NCBI GenBank assembly: GCA_933822405.4
Contig: CAKOGP040000779.1
Span: forward strand, 510,291-574,290
Direction of reading: 5' to 3'
Length of the DNA: 64,000 nucleotides
From: Cylindrotheca closterium
Lineage: Eukaryota; Bacillariophyta; Bacillariophyceae; Bacillariales; Bacillariaceae
In this document: piece after piece, positions 1-10,781 of the stretch
How the letters are laid out: each line of letters begins with the position of its first letter
How positions within the stretch are numbered: the stretch's first letter is position 1
Made by a program: the position numbers and the translations under genes
Notes under the pieces: model-generated
What the model saw: the letters and a program-made list of their open reading frames with translations, nothing else
Told to the model about the DNA's origin: nothing
Databases searched by the model: none

Positions 1-293
1 AACTCTTTGCCAGTCAATCTCATTTGGCTCCACAAGATGCCGATGTCGAACGAGAACGAGCCTATCAAATGTCACAAACCATTGCTCAACGACTGGACGA
101 ATTGGAAAATGGATTGGGGGAGACCATGAGGACTCTTTCGGATCATGCGAGTGACATTAGTAGTGGTCCCAATAGTTTGTTGACGGTTCTGAATCAACAT
201 CAAGATGCTATCTTGTCGTTGGAAGGAGCAGCTGTCAAGTTGGAAAGGGACGTGAATCATGTGGGACGGATTTTGGCCGCTAGCAGTCGATAG
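1..293 (+). CDS. Nup62/Nsp1-like nucleoporin, C-terminal end (partial at left edge)
   Basis: The reading frame is open from the left edge of the window (codons in phase with position 3) to a TAG at 291-293, so only about the last 97 residues are present. They form an alpha-helical segment that aligns by eye with the end of the Nup62/Nsp1 coiled-coil domain: ERERAYQMSQTIAQRLDELE, a loop, then LLTVLNQHQDAILSLEGAA followed by KLERDV. Human NUP62 has the same order, a helix ending in the inner ring coiled coil and then an ILNAHMDSLQ-type segment. The family forms the central channel of the nuclear pore as a Nup62-Nup58-Nup54 trimer and binds transport receptors through FG repeats, which would lie upstream of the window. 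The start codon is not in the window. Identification rests on pattern alone; another coiled-coil nucleoporin is the main alternative. Confidence 0.72.
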   Translation, partial: LFASQSHLAPQDADVERERAYQMSQTIAQRLDELENGLGETMRTLSDHASDISSGPNSLLTVLNQHQDAILSLEGAAVKLERDVNHVGRILAASSR

Positions 294-396
294 ATGAATC
301 AACTCCAAGCGGTTGATTGGGAATGTCGATTGGGAGATACGTGTACTTTGTGCAAAACATCATCTGGTGTAGCTTGTCTAGTAGCTAATGTATGCG

Positions 397-428
<32 letters not shown>
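397..428. repeat. (AATC)n microsatellite
   Basis: About eight perfect AATC units lie in the short space between two convergent genes, just after the nucleoporin stop codon. No function is visible. Confidence 0.9.
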
Positions 429-430
<2 letters not shown>

Positions 431-505
431 AATTCAAGGCTAATATTTTCAAAATATTACAGTACAAATGGCAGCATCTTTCTCTTGTAGAAACTTTGTC
501 CTTTG

Positions 506-3500
506 CTACAGCGGAATCTGGATAAAGTGCAGGCATGAATCCCGTGCACCAAAAACAATGGTCTTTGACTTGGAAAGGAAGACTGGGGTGGACCAAATCT
601 CTGCTGGAATCCGATGCCGCCATAGGATTGTCCCATTTTCAGAATCCAGGACTGCTACATCACCAGCAGTAGTAGTAGCAGTAGTAATAGTGGCCACTTT
701 AACACTTTTGTCATTGCCATCCTTCCATTGAATGATTGTCGGTTTGGCGTAAATGGAAGCACCAATTGGTGTTTCCCATACTGGTACTCCTTTTTCAGAG
801 TCCAAGCATCGAATTACTCCATCATAGCTTCCAACGATATATCGGTTGGCATTATTCGGCAGTCTGGTCATGGAAGAAAGGGGGCTACTGGAAGGCTGTT
901 GGGTCATTTGGACTTCGCCCTTTTCCAAATTGACTAGATGGGCAATGCCATAAGAACCAGCGATCCAAGCAGTCTCGTCGTCGACTGGAAGCATACCCTT
1001 GTGCACCGGACCAATTTCGTACTCCAAGATTTTGGTGATACTTCCATCAGCAGTATTGATCATCATTAGACAGGCGTCCCAATCCGAACTCGCGTAGGCC
1101 AAGTGGTTCGATCCATCATTCTTTGAAACGACCAATGGGCGCGTACAGCATGGGTGAGGCAACACAACTTCAATGTTTATTACCCGCGTCCCGGATGCGA
1201 CATTCAAGGCAAGAACTGTAGATCCTGCAAGTACCCATAATTGATTTTGAAGCAATACAGGTGCAGTCTTGACGGGTCCATCCAGGACTTCTTGTTCCCA
1301 ATGAGTTGTGTTCAAGTCGGATGAGAGAACCAAGATCATTCCTTTACCATCCATGGAATGGGCAGCGACAACAAGCCTTTTTGAATCCTCCAAATAAAGT
1401 AAATCGGCTTGAATCATCCATCCGTGAAAATACCTGTGGGCCAATATGGTACGACTTTCTGCTTGGAACTTGACAATCATTCCTCCTTGACAAGCGGCAT
1501 AAATGACTTGGCCGCTACTACTACTACTATCGACTAATAGTGGAGTTGCATCGACACAGGCTTGTAGTCTGATAGATTGATGGCACGCCGAATGAGAGAC
1601 AAGTTTTGGTTCCTCATAATTGCTGTGAGAAGAAGCCGCCGCCGCTACTACCTTAACACGCTTGGAAGGAGGTTCAGCCCCAGTCATCCTTGCCCATAAG
1701 TGCTCCAAGGAAGGAGCATTCAAAATATCAAGCACAGATAACTCCGCCAAAACTTGAGCGTCAAGATTCAGCTGCCTTTGTCGGATCAGATAGAGCAAGG
1801 TGATGGAGGTGGCACTGTTTCCTCCCATTTCCACAAAGGATTTGGATTTGTCGACTGATTCGATTGGAATTGAAAGTGCACTGGCAACCAGAGACAACAA
1901 GGTGGCTTCTATTAGAATGATGGAGCCATCATTGTTGGGAGTGGTAGCGGCCTGAGGAGCCATGGACGAGGGCCCTTTCTGTCGTCGGGCCTCGAGTAAT
2001 TCCACGACCAGTTGCGTACATGCTCTTCGGTTTACCTTGGCAGCACCGCTCGTCGATCGTGGTATGCTCTCGACCAAAAAGACGTCATTGGGCACAGCAT
2101 TCCAAGGAACCTGCTGAATTTCGTGCATGTCTCTTCTAGAGAATTTCTGACAGGCTTTCCTTTCCGTGCATAGAACATATGATTTGTATTGTTGCTGACC
2201 AGACGAGTCTTGACCACCAGTTGAATCCGGCAGAATGACAGCGACTACCATTGTGGCTTGGGACAATTCATAGGCCTTGGAAAAGGTTGCTTCGATTTCA
2301 GTTGGACTCGTCCATATCCCATTCATCTTGACAATATCATTCTTCCGTCCTTGGATATACCATTGACCATTCTCATGAAATCCAATATCGCCAGTGGCAA
2401 AACTGGAAAAAGGTTGCCGACCTTCACCACTCTCTGTCAAATATCCATTGGCCAGCTGATCGGCACCCATCAGAATCAACTCCTGTACTGGTTGTTCTGT
2501 GTTAGCATCCTCAAATGCTTCATCTGGAACCACATTCTGTAACTTGATCTGAATCGTGTCGAGGATGGGTGTTCCAATCGTCACACAACCTTGAACCACA
2601 ACAGTAAAATTGTTGTTGCTGTTTTCATTCTGACGACTTATTTCAGGAGGAGGAGGAGGAGTCAACAGGGCAAAGCAAACATCTCCGGTAGATTCCGTCT
2701 GGCCATACAGATTGTACAATTGACATTCCGTAAAGTCATACTTGGCGTAGAATTGTGTGACCAAAAACGACGAGCACACTTCTCCTGATACCAGCACCCG
2801 TTTCAGCGATTGCGATTTGGGAAGGAGTAGCATTTGTTGCAATTGACTGGGCAATAGTAATAGATGACTGCACTTGTCGTAGAGACAAGCAATCCCCTTT
2901 TTTTGCAAGTGTTGCAGTGGTACGGATACCAGCACGCTCGTTGGATCCAAGAGTCCACTCCAAAGCTCGTTGACCCCATCCACAAAGGTCAATTTGCTGC
3001 GACGGCCTATCCGACTGCTGCCAACAATCCCGCCTTTTTTCTTATTAGTGTCAGTTTGCTGTTGCTCCACATGATCCAGAAACCACTGAATTCGATGAAA
3101 GGTAGCACTGTGGGATCCAACCACCGCCTTTGGTGGGCCCCTGGATGTTCCGGAAGTAAACAGAACGTACAAGTCGTCGGTAGGGTCAATGGTGCCCTTA
3201 TTATTTGATCTCTTGCCTGCTTGTGGCGACTCTTGTACTACAATAATATCTTCTTGTGCAAGTATTTTGTCTGGAACATTCAATTGCTCGTTCAGACTTC
3301 CAGTTTTGGCATCCAAGTAGAGTATTTGGTGCACACCGGCTTGCTGAAACACGGAAAGGATTGGATCGCGATCATTGTCACACACCGTGACGGCCACCAC
3401 CACGGATGGTAAGGTAGAAGATGTATGTTTCTTTGTTTTCTTCTGCTGTTGCAACAAGTGGACCACTTGCTCCAACTTGCCAGGTCGATGCTGATCGTAA

Positions 3501-3835
3501 CACGAGACTGGAACAAAAGGAATCTCAAGTCTCATACACGCCAGAGTTGCTACAGCTTCTGGAACTACCCACCCCTTGCAATCCACCAAGACGTAATCTG
3601 GACGATAACGGTGGAACAGTTGAGCAGCCAGTGATTTGCTGTGTTCCTGCAGTTCGAAATAGCAAACAGACGACGTTGTGCCATCTTCGGCATCAATGAG
3701 TTCAACAGCATCGCAGTCTCCGATGGAGAAACAAATTTCGTCAAATCGTTTCACGAGGGATACTCGATTGGAAGAATCACTTTTCACTTGGGACTTATTG
3801 CTCTCATCTTTAGCAACTGTTTTCTTTGTTTTCAT
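506..3835 (-). CDS. AASDH: AASDH-type enzyme: adenylation domain, carrier domain and PQQ-like propeller
   Basis: A single-exon gene of 1109 aa, close to the 1098 aa of human AASDH (ACSF4, beta-alanine-activating enzyme). Domain order is as in that family. An ANL adenylation domain fills about residues 30-610, with the nucleotide loop LFTSGTSRGPPK at 225-236, NLYGQTESTGD at 375-385, the hinge TGD at 481-483 with GRKND at 496-500, and a candidate catalytic lysine K600. A carrier domain follows, with GGNSAT at 671-676 placing the 4'-phosphopantetheine on Ser674. About 350 residues of repeated beta strands typical of a PQQ-like propeller make up the C-terminus. The family activates an amino or short acyl acid with ATP and loads it on the carrier; the physiological substrate is uncertain even in animals. 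There is no signal peptide. The ATG is at the 3835 end; translation runs to TAA at 506. The nearest neighbours are unrelated. Confidence 0.9.
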   Translation of the reverse strand: MKTKKTVAKDESNKSQVKSDSSNRVSLVKRFDEICFSIGDCDAVELIDAEDGTTSSVCYFELQEHSKSLAAQLFHRYRPDYVLVDCKGWVVPEAVATLACMRLEIPFVPVSCYDQHRPGKLEQVVHLLQQQKKTKKHTSSTLPSVVVAVTVCDNDRDPILSVFQQAGVHQILYLDAKTGSLNEQLNVPDKILAQEDIIVVQESPQAGKRSNNKGTIDPTDDLYVLFTSGTSRGPPKAVVGSHSATFHRIQWFLDHVEQQQTDTNKKKGGIVGSSRIGRRSKLTFVDGVNELWSGLLDPTSVLVSVPLQHLQKKGIACLYDKCSHLLLLPSQLQQMLLLPKSQSLKRVLVSGEVCSSFLVTQFYAKYDFTECQLYNLYGQTESTGDVCFALLTPPPPPEISRQNENSNNNFTVVVQGCVTIGTPILDTIQIKLQNVVPDEAFEDANTEQPVQELILMGADQLANGYLTESGEGRQPFSSFATGDIGFHENGQWYIQGRKNDIVKMNGIWTSPTEIEATFSKAYELSQATMVVAVILPDSTGGQDSSGQQQYKSYVLCTERKACQKFSRRDMHEIQQVPWNAVPNDVFLVESIPRSTSGAAKVNRRACTQLVVELLEARRQKGPSSMAPQAATTPNNDGSIILIEATLLSLVASALSIPIESVDKSKSFVEMGGNSATSITLLYLIRQRQLNLDAQVLAELSVLDILNAPSLEHLWARMTGAEPPSKRVKVVAAAASSHSNYEEPKLVSHSACHQSIRLQACVDATPLLVDSSSSSGQVIYAACQGGMIVKFQAESRTILAHRYFHGWMIQADLLYLEDSKRLVVAAHSMDGKGMILVLSSDLNTTHWEQEVLDGPVKTAPVLLQNQLWVLAGSTVLALNVASGTRVINIEVVLPHPCCTRPLVVSKNDGSNHLAYASSDWDACLMMINTADGSITKILEYEIGPVHKGMLPVDDETAWIAGSYGIAHLVNLEKGEVQMTQQPSSSPLSSMTRLPNNANRYIVGSYDGVIRCLDSEKGVPVWETPIGASIYAKPTIIQWKDGNDKSVKVATITTATTTAGDVAVLDSENGTILWRHRIPAEIWSTPVFLSKSKTIVFGARDSCLHFIQIPL

Positions 3836-4120
3836 AATGCTATCATACTGCTTTGCTCATGCTTATTGTGTATGTACTGTATGTATGGAGGTATTTCAAA
3901 AACAATAATGTACAAGCGTCGAATCATCAGAAATGGAATCCGGAATCGGGTGCGTTTGAATCTGTGTTTGTAATAAATCAAAATTATACTCACATTTTCA
4001 TAATTATCGTGCACCGCTGAGACACATAACATAAAAGATGCGTTGACTATATCCCACCGACTGATTTATTGTGACAGCCCCAAGAAGCTTAATTGCCATT
4101 CCAACATATCTCTCTCTTGA

Positions 4121-4813
4121 ATGATTCCGAATCTATTGTACAACGGGTGTGGACTTTGCTACCACCAAGAATATGACGAACAGATACGAGACGACGTGAT
4201 TGATATGAAAAAGGAAGATCGAGCTATTCAAGAATGGAGGTCTAGGAACAACAACAACAACCACAGACCATCGTCATTATCATCCGTATCATCACGGCGA
4301 TATAGAAGTAAACGAACAAGATTCGCAGATAACAATGAGGAGGAGGATGGAGAAGAATATTCTTCTTCGCAACAGCAACAACAATATTCCGCTCAAACAA
4401 CAGCATCACCATCATCGTGCCGTGTTCGTTCCACAAGAAAGCATGGTCGTGGTCGTTGCTGGGATGCTTCCACCGTGTCCGCATCAACTCGACAGATACA
4501 AGCAGAGAAGAATCTGCTGCATCGAAACTTACGAGCTGCTCAAAAAGAACTCTTGGCGCAAGACAAAATGATTGTTCAGCTGGAAAGTGATCTTCAGGTC
4601 TTTGAGATGGAACATTCCAAACTAGAAGACAAAATGTACTTGATGCAACTGGATCTGGAGGATGCCCAAACTGCGCTGCGACGAGAAGTGTTGAGGAATC
4701 AGGAAAATGAACGATTGCTTCAAGAGTATAAAAGAGCGGAAGCGATGAAACAAGAACAAGAACAAGAACAACGACAGGACGAAGATAATTCTTGGTTCGG
4801 CCTGTGGTACTGA
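4121..4813 (+). CDS. Hypothetical coiled-coil protein
   Basis: An ATG at 4121 opens 230 codons. I do not recognise the family. The N-terminal half is polar and low in complexity, with Asn, Ser and Gln runs (residues about 42-90). From about residue 125 to 215 there is a long heptad-like helix rich in Leu, Glu, Gln and Lys, containing pieces such as KELLAQDKMIVQLESDL and KLEDKMYLMQLDLEDAQ, followed by an EQEQEQ run and a short aromatic C-terminus (SWFGLWY). A dimeric coiled coil is the only structure I can support. An open frame of 200 codons on the opposite strand overlaps almost all of it, but its product has no coherent composition. No intron is evident. It sits divergently from the AASDH gene, 285 bases apart, so the two may share a promoter region. 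Confidence 0.6.
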   Translation: MIPNLLYNGCGLCYHQEYDEQIRDDVIDMKKEDRAIQEWRSRNNNNNHRPSSLSSVSSRRYRSKRTRFADNNEEEDGEEYSSSQQQQQYSAQTTASPSSCRVRSTRKHGRGRCWDASTVSASTRQIQAEKNLLHRNLRAAQKELLAQDKMIVQLESDLQVFEMEHSKLEDKMYLMQLDLEDAQTALRREVLRNQENERLLQEYKRAEAMKQEQEQEQRQDEDNSWFGLWY

Positions 4814-4898
4814 TGGGAATGCCTGGATGATAATAATGATACAACTAGAATATGAAACAACTGCCCTGCTGGAACCTTTCATCCTTTACATAATTATA

Positions 4899-6973
4899 TT
4901 ATTTCCACCATGATCCTTTTCCTTTGTCAATCGATGGACTATCCTTGCATGGTTCCTTACTTGGCTTGTCTCGGTAGTGACAGCTGAACAATGGTTCGGC
5001 AGCACAACACGTATCTAGAAAGCTCTTGCTACTACTCCTGCTTCCAAAGATTCCGGATCCCATAATTTCACTAGTCGTCTTGTGGACGCATTGATCTTGA
5101 ACATACCATTCCCCCAGTTGTCTCAAGAATAGCAGCTTATTGTCCTTGTTCAGAGTCCAACTCATGTGGAAAATGAAAGGATTCACTTCTCCCGCAAAGA
5201 GTTGCCGCATGTACTTTCCACTCACTTGATGGAACTGGTAGCCACCGGGGAAGTCGGGCGAGTCTCGTGAAAAGACCTTGACCCGCAGACCATAGAGACT
5301 GACGTGCTCGTTCAATGTAGCAATGAGTGCCTGTTGGTGAGAATTGGTGGACAAGATGAGATCTCCACTCAACAAGAGCGAATGGAAAAAGTATTCCGAT
5401 CGTTCATTGTACCGGACGTAATAGAATCCGCTATTGGCAGAGTATGGTGCATATCGGACGGAGTGACCTCCATCATCTTGGAACATCAGATCAAAGGTCA
5501 TGTGGTTCGATTCAAAGTAATCAATAGGATTGCTGTACCATACAATGTCCACATCTTGGAATAGAATATTGTATTTGAGGCGGGATACCATATGCACGCA
5601 AAAGATCTTGGCCATCATCATGGCCGTAAATTTGCGGTCTCCGTAACCTCTAGCTTCTTCCTTGGGCATGGCACCGAAATTCTAAAAGCGGCAAACAAAG
5701 GAAAACAAGTGGTGAGCGACCAGAAATAATTCGTAGAGATAGAGAGAGATACTATTGTACTCACCGGCTCGTCATAGAATACTGCCAATCCCAATGAGGA
5801 TGCCAAGTCCTTCGATTCTTCGTCCGTGGCAAAGACTAATATGGAGGAAGTATCCAATCCTCTAGACTTTGACGCACAAACATGATTGACCAATAGTTCC
5901 GATTGTCCAAAATTGACCACCATGATTGTGACAGTCTTTTTGGGAGTGGCCACCTTTTCCACCAAGGGTTTGAGCTCCGCCAAGGAGGATTCCAAATTCG
6001 TAAAATAGTTTTGCAACATCTCCATACCCTTGTCAATGTGCTTCCGTGCGGGTGGATCAAAGTCGTTCCGCCCAGTGGACTTTGTACCACGACTGACCAA
6101 ACGCAAGGGTTCCTTGGGATTCAGTTCCTGCATGGGACGAACCCGCATCCACTTTTGCACATGATAGGATTCGTACTGTGGTACCATGGCCCAACATTGA
6201 TTTCTGGAAGCAGAGTGATCCGTCAATATCACATTGACATACTCACAATGTTCCAGAGCTTCTTGAGTACTAAACTCTGGGAGGAGACCAGATGAGTCAT
6301 TTTGCTTGGATCTGCTGTCATTATTATAGTCAGTCGGCAAAGCGGATGCCTTTTGATAGAGCAGTAGAACATCCTTTTCTTTGTTCCCAGTACGAGGGTT
6401 GTTGCTCGGATCGTCTACCGGTACTCCCAAGTCCAGTGTATCTACAAAATCCATCTTGTCGGTCCTTGCCATGCCCACCAAATACCGTGACATGGTGGAA
6501 GGAAACTGAAATGTTGATTGAGATGTTGATATTGAGCTTTCTTTGGCTTGTCGTTGTGTTGCAACTGGTATTTGTACTTCTTCTCTCTTTTTGCTTGCCT
6601 CACATTCTTTTGACAATTTCTCCTTCATGTCTGCAGTAAATTAGTAAATTGTGGAACAGAAGAGCGAGATAGGAATATTGCAAGGTGAGTTCAGTATAGG
6701 TCCCACAATGATGATATCTGGATTTTGGCATTTGCAACAATAATCATTTTCTCAAGATATCTTACCCATCATTCGTTTTTGTACAATTGGTTCCACCACA
6801 TGAGCACACTGCGTCATTGGATCAAGCCGTTCCGTATCGTAATGCTCGTGACAGCTCGTCAGTCCGGAATACATGGTGACCAATGATCCCGAAAAGAAAC
6901 CAAAGAGACCGACGCATATCAAAAGGACCGAGGACGGATAGCTCATTTTGTTTGCTGGTTTCCTGATTTCCAT
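4899..6973 (-). CDS. Type II membrane glycosyltransferase, nucleotide-diphospho-sugar transferase (PF03407-like), three exons
   Basis: Exons are 6973-6766, 6630-5765 and 5681-4899; both introns are GT-AG (134 and 83 bases) and the joins keep the frame, giving 618 aa. The N-terminus has a short cytoplasmic tail and one membrane anchor (SVLLICVGLFGFFSGSLV), typical of Golgi glycosyltransferases, followed by a Ser/Gln/Lys-rich stem. The catalytic part carries TIMVVNFGQSELLVNHVCAS, then FATDEESKDLASSLG, and in exon 3 the metal-binding pattern FQDVDIVWYSNP (DxD), followed by MFQDDGGHS and a conserved SANSGFYYVR. These match the plant and algal GT77-like family (arabinosyl- or xylosyltransferases). 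The donor sugar and the acceptor cannot be read from sequence; modification of cell-wall or secreted glycoproteins is an inference. Confidence 0.8.
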
Positions 6974-7848
6974 TTGCTTTTATGGCGAAACTATTATTGG
7001 GTCACTATGGCGAGTCCAATTAACCACTGATTTCCCCAACTCGAGATGTAATGATGGAAGAAAACACTTGAATGGTCCTTCTTTGTGTGAAAAACAAAAT
7101 AGTCAATTGCAACTTTAGGACAAACGGTTATTGAAATGTATGTAATGTGTCGATGTCGAGTATTTATTCTCTCTTGTTTCAAGTCCCTGTTTTCTTCTGA
7201 TTTCAAGACCAATGTGTAGAGTAAGGCTTTTAGTTTCAATGCTAAAGTCGACGTGTTTGCGTAGTCGTTGTCGTCTGATGGTTTTCGGTCCAACAAAGTA
7301 CAGGTACACTACGCGGTTCAGTCAGTCATTGCGCCATCGATTCATCGTCGCACACAATGAAATATTCAACAGTTTGAAAAGGTACTGAGATAGGCTTATT
7401 GAGTGACATGAATTCAATGCAACTTTTATATTATATTCTCATTTGCTCTTCACAAACTTTGAAAGCATCTCAAAAACATAGCACATCTAACACAATTTGG
7501 CGTCTAACTGGAGAGAGATGCAGCTTTGTCGGTTCCACTGTGATCATCATTGCTATATGTGGCTGGTTGTATATTCCGTTGACGCCATTCGGATGGGCTT
7601 GGCATGCCCGCTTGATATATAGTTTCAACGATGAGTACCTGATAGTAGGTGTCAAACTATACTCGATGTTATCCTCTTATTGACAGGTCAAAAAAGTACC
7701 GGACAGACACATTCATGTAGAAGTTCTTTCGGACGGATGTCAATAAAAGAAACCTATCACTTCGTTTCCAAAACATATCTAAAATTCCACAACTGTTGTA
7801 GCTCAAAGTTTTTCAACGGGGAGTGTTGTGTTTTGATTGATACACGGT

Positions 7849-7873
7849 CTTTCTTTCTTTCTTTCTTTCTTTC
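7849..7873. repeat. (CTTT)n microsatellite
   Basis: About six units of CTTT in non-coding DNA. It explains the Phe/Leu/Ser-rich open frames seen here. Confidence 0.9.
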
Positions 7874-8140
7874 ACAAAGGCATCGTCAATGACAAATCGT
7901 CATATTGTCCTCCAAGACTCGCTCCCAATCCAACCGTAGAAATGGAGAGGGATGGTGATTTCTTGATAGCAATCATTGTACTACCAAAGACAATAACGCA
8001 AGAACTTATTGCAAGCCAGGTTTGAATCAATGTTGTCCACACCTGTATATTAGTATTCATCGAACTGATATTGTTGTTCAGTTCTTGGTTGGTGTTCAGC
8101 AGTATGCATAGCCTCTGATTCTCATAAACAATATACAGTA

Positions 8141-8195
8141 TGCCATAGAAATAAGATTGCCATAGAAATAAGATTGCCATAGAAATAAGATTGCC
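8141..8195. repeat. 17-base tandem repeat, 3.2 copies
   Basis: The unit tgccatagaaataagat is repeated head to tail three times without a change (8141-8157, 8158-8174, 8175-8191) and a fourth copy begins at 8192. Perfect identity suggests a recent expansion. Confidence 0.92.
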
Positions 8196-9232
8196 TCGGA
8201 TTGATTTAAAAAAATGGTTGAGAAAGGATATTGGTTCCCAAACCCTGTCCTTTGAATGAATGATGGTGCATTGAAGGCGCAGTTGTCCGCGTCATCAACC
8301 AACGGGCATGATGGTCCATATATAAGGAATAAGTGATGGCAACATATTTTTAATCATCTTGGAATGATTGCTATTAAAATCGATTATCGAGGAGCGTCAT
8401 ATCTGTTGCTAGAGGTCCTATTCTGGACTAAACATTAGTGACGATGCCAAGATAGAAAACTACAATATACTGTACATAATATAAGAGAACCAAGAAGCAG
8501 TCCTTGCCGGAGGAGAAATTGGTCTTGGTTGGTTTGGGCTCGCCGGATGGTTTTCGTTTCCTTCTAGCAATGGAATTTTGTTTTGGAATCTTGAGCACCG
8601 ATCTGACTAAGAAAGTGCTGAATTCGTGCATAGGCACCATCCATTGATGTCCTCTAGCTATGCAGCTGAGTTACACATTGGATAGGTCTTTCTTGTCTAC
8701 CGCTTGTAGATTTTCATGATGAGTGAATAACCGCAGTACTATGAATATACCGGTATACCATATACCTGATATTATATCGGTACCGACCTACAAAATTAAA
8801 ATCTCAAACTTCTTGCAAGCTCGATTCCATATTCCTTCAAATGGTCACTTTCGCCGGCCGGGTACAGTAGTGTACCGGTATTGCGTTCCTTGTGAAATCT
8901 AACACTTAACAAAGGTGACTCGGTAAGTGATCCAACTTGATCCAAAATTGCTGATTTTGCTCACTTCGTAAAAAATAAATATCGGGTGAGTAATCAGGAT
9001 GAAGAACTTTAAAGCCCCCGTCTGGTATCATTAAGTAGGAGAGAACTGTTGAAAGTGTCACTATAAGTTCAAAGTATGGCATGCAAGGGCGGAGTCGAAC
9101 AACGGCAACTCGAAAAACATCCTTGGTCACTTCAGTCACACCTACCCAAGACGCCATTCCGATCACAAAGCCTCCAAAAACATTGCACGCAATAACGAAT
9201 TGTTCAGGAAGACACACAAAACAAGCAACAGC

Positions 9233-9394
9233 ATGATTCTTCAAAGACCTCTCTCTCCAACCATTGAGAAATCATCTGCTTTCAGCAACAACAACAACAA
9301 GAACAACAACAACAACAACAAGGTCACCATGCTATCTCACAATGTCGTCATGCTACAAGTTATTGTTCCTGCTCGTGATGTTGTTCGTTGCACC

Positions 9395-9433
<39 letters not shown>

Positions 9434-9853
9434 GTCCTCCCTACAGCAACCATGATCCGTCGTGTTCACTTTTCAGCTGACGAGAACGATTCTCAGTCGG
9501 CACCTCACAAGGAAGAACTCACATCGGAAATGGTTCAAGACATGTGGTACACTCCCACCGAAATGAACGGTTTTAAGGAAGATGCGGCCAAATCCATCAT
9601 CATTCGACAACGACGAAACCGCCGCCCACAAGAACTCAGCGACGACGACGACGAGGACGCTCTTGGGTTGGAACGCTACTACGAACCCAAGCGGGATGAA
9701 TTCCGTCGAGCGGCCATCTTTTATACACTCCAAGCCCAAACCAAGTCTAGAGGAGACCCTAACTTTATTCGTTTGATTGCTCGCAAATGTTCTGACTTTG
9801 CCCGGGCCGCAGCGGTCCATCAAGGCAGGAAGGATTTTGATGCCGCATACAAG

Positions 9854-9887
<34 letters not shown>

Positions 9888-10015
9888 CCAACACCAGCAA
9901 CAATGACTCTTCTCTTGACACCCAAGGGAAGAGACAACGCAATGGTTTCGTATGCTGCACAACAGACGTAGAGGAGCCAAGTGCCAAGAAGCAACGAACA
10001 CTTTGCGTCGCATAA
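9233..10015 (+). CDS. RVxF/WYT family protein 1, Asn- and Gln-rich, function unknown
   Basis: The first ATG of the open frame is at 9233, giving 260 aa; the conserved part begins at the later ATG 9452, so a shorter start is possible. The N-terminal third is low complexity, with Asn runs from AAC repeats and a Gln run from CAA repeats. The core starts with RRVHFSADENDSQSA and continues with LTSEMVQDMWYTPTEMNGFK, a basic helix, an acidic insert, and a Tyr/Arg/Ala-rich helix ending near QGRKDFDAAY. A second Asn run and a basic tail (SAKKQRT) follow, which suggests a nuclear protein. Two paralogues lie in this window (10782-11429 and 33464-34195). The RVxF-like core resembles a docking motif for protein phosphatase 1. 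I recall similar proteins being numerous in diatoms, but no function is known to me. Confidence 0.75.
9288..9435 (+). repeat. AAC and CAA trinucleotide tracts inside a coding region
   Basis: Two tracts, an AAC run near 9288-9321 encoding Asn and a CAA run near 9397-9433 encoding about twelve Gln, lie in the N-terminal region of the RVxF/WYT protein 1 gene. A third AAC tract lies at about 9855-9890. They are nearly pure at the codon level, as expected of slippage. Confidence 0.9.
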
Positions 10016-10781
10016 AACAGCTAAAAATACAATGCCAGAATATCAATTTTGACAAAAAGTTTTTACATATATAACATGCAAGTTATCACAGTAATACACT
10101 ACTGTGTTTCATCAACAATGCATCAACAATCTAGTTTCGAAATACTACTGTCACGGTGAGCTTGGTAGTACCATCTCGTACACGGAACTGAACGGCGACG
10201 GACTAAGGAACACTTTGAAAGATCTTTATTTTCGTTGTTTGTGCCCACGATCAGATGTATACTTTATACAGTCAGTCGCAATGGAGATCATGACGCTTCT
10301 GTATATTCATATTGTTGACATTCGATCACAGTTCCACTCACTGATCAGATTTGAAAAAATACCATCCCGATGACTATACTATTGCACCTTGCAACCCACC
10401 CCAAGTTCATAGTATGGTGGTCTCGTCCCCCAAGTTCATATTGCGCCCTACCGGCAGCAGGAATGAATATCGGGGAATCTTTCTGCAGTCGTGTCGTTCG
10501 AAAATACAGCCTGAAACAACCTGAAGTGATTCGAATTCGATCGAAAGCAAAATGATTAGGAATTCGACCGAAATGGTTGTGGAAATATATATAATATCTC
10601 CGCAAATATACCGGTATATTTTGTATCAGTTCCCGATCGTTCCAAATGTGTAATTTTGAAAAGTGTCGCGTGAGGTCGAGACGTCCAATGAAACACAATT
10701 TCAAGAAAAGCAATCAAAACAAAAGAATAAACATCTATTGGATTGATCAGAACAAACAACTCAACGGAAATCAAAATCAAC
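10016..10781. other. Intergenic region between two RVxF/WYT paralogues
   Basis: No gene is supported in these 766 bases. The region is AT-rich; open frames on both strands are short and of irregular composition. It must contain the 3' end of the upstream gene and the promoter of the downstream one. I could not identify a defined promoter element. Confidence 0.6.

Larger units (their letters stand above)
6974..9232. other. Gene-poor stretch
   Basis: About 2.26 kb without a gene that I can support. Open frames here are short (100 codons or fewer), lack recognisable motifs and overlap on both strands. The stretch holds a TTTC microsatellite near 7849-7873 and a 17-base tandem repeat at 8141-8195, and is AT-rich overall. 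An antisense frame at 8906-9244 is discussed among the rejected items. Confidence 0.6.

Noticed and set aside
4242..4844. 200-codon open frame on the minus strand opposite the coiled-coil gene
   Set aside because: Its product has no domain or consistent composition, while the + strand frame gives a clear heptad pattern.
8141..8195. CRISPR-like array
   Set aside because: The 17-base units are directly adjacent without spacers, in eukaryotic DNA; it is a simple tandem repeat.
8906..9244. 112-codon minus-strand frame with hydrophobic stretches
   Set aside because: It overlaps the start of the RVxF/WYT gene 1, shows no relative and no recognisable motif; chance in AT-rich DNA is likely.
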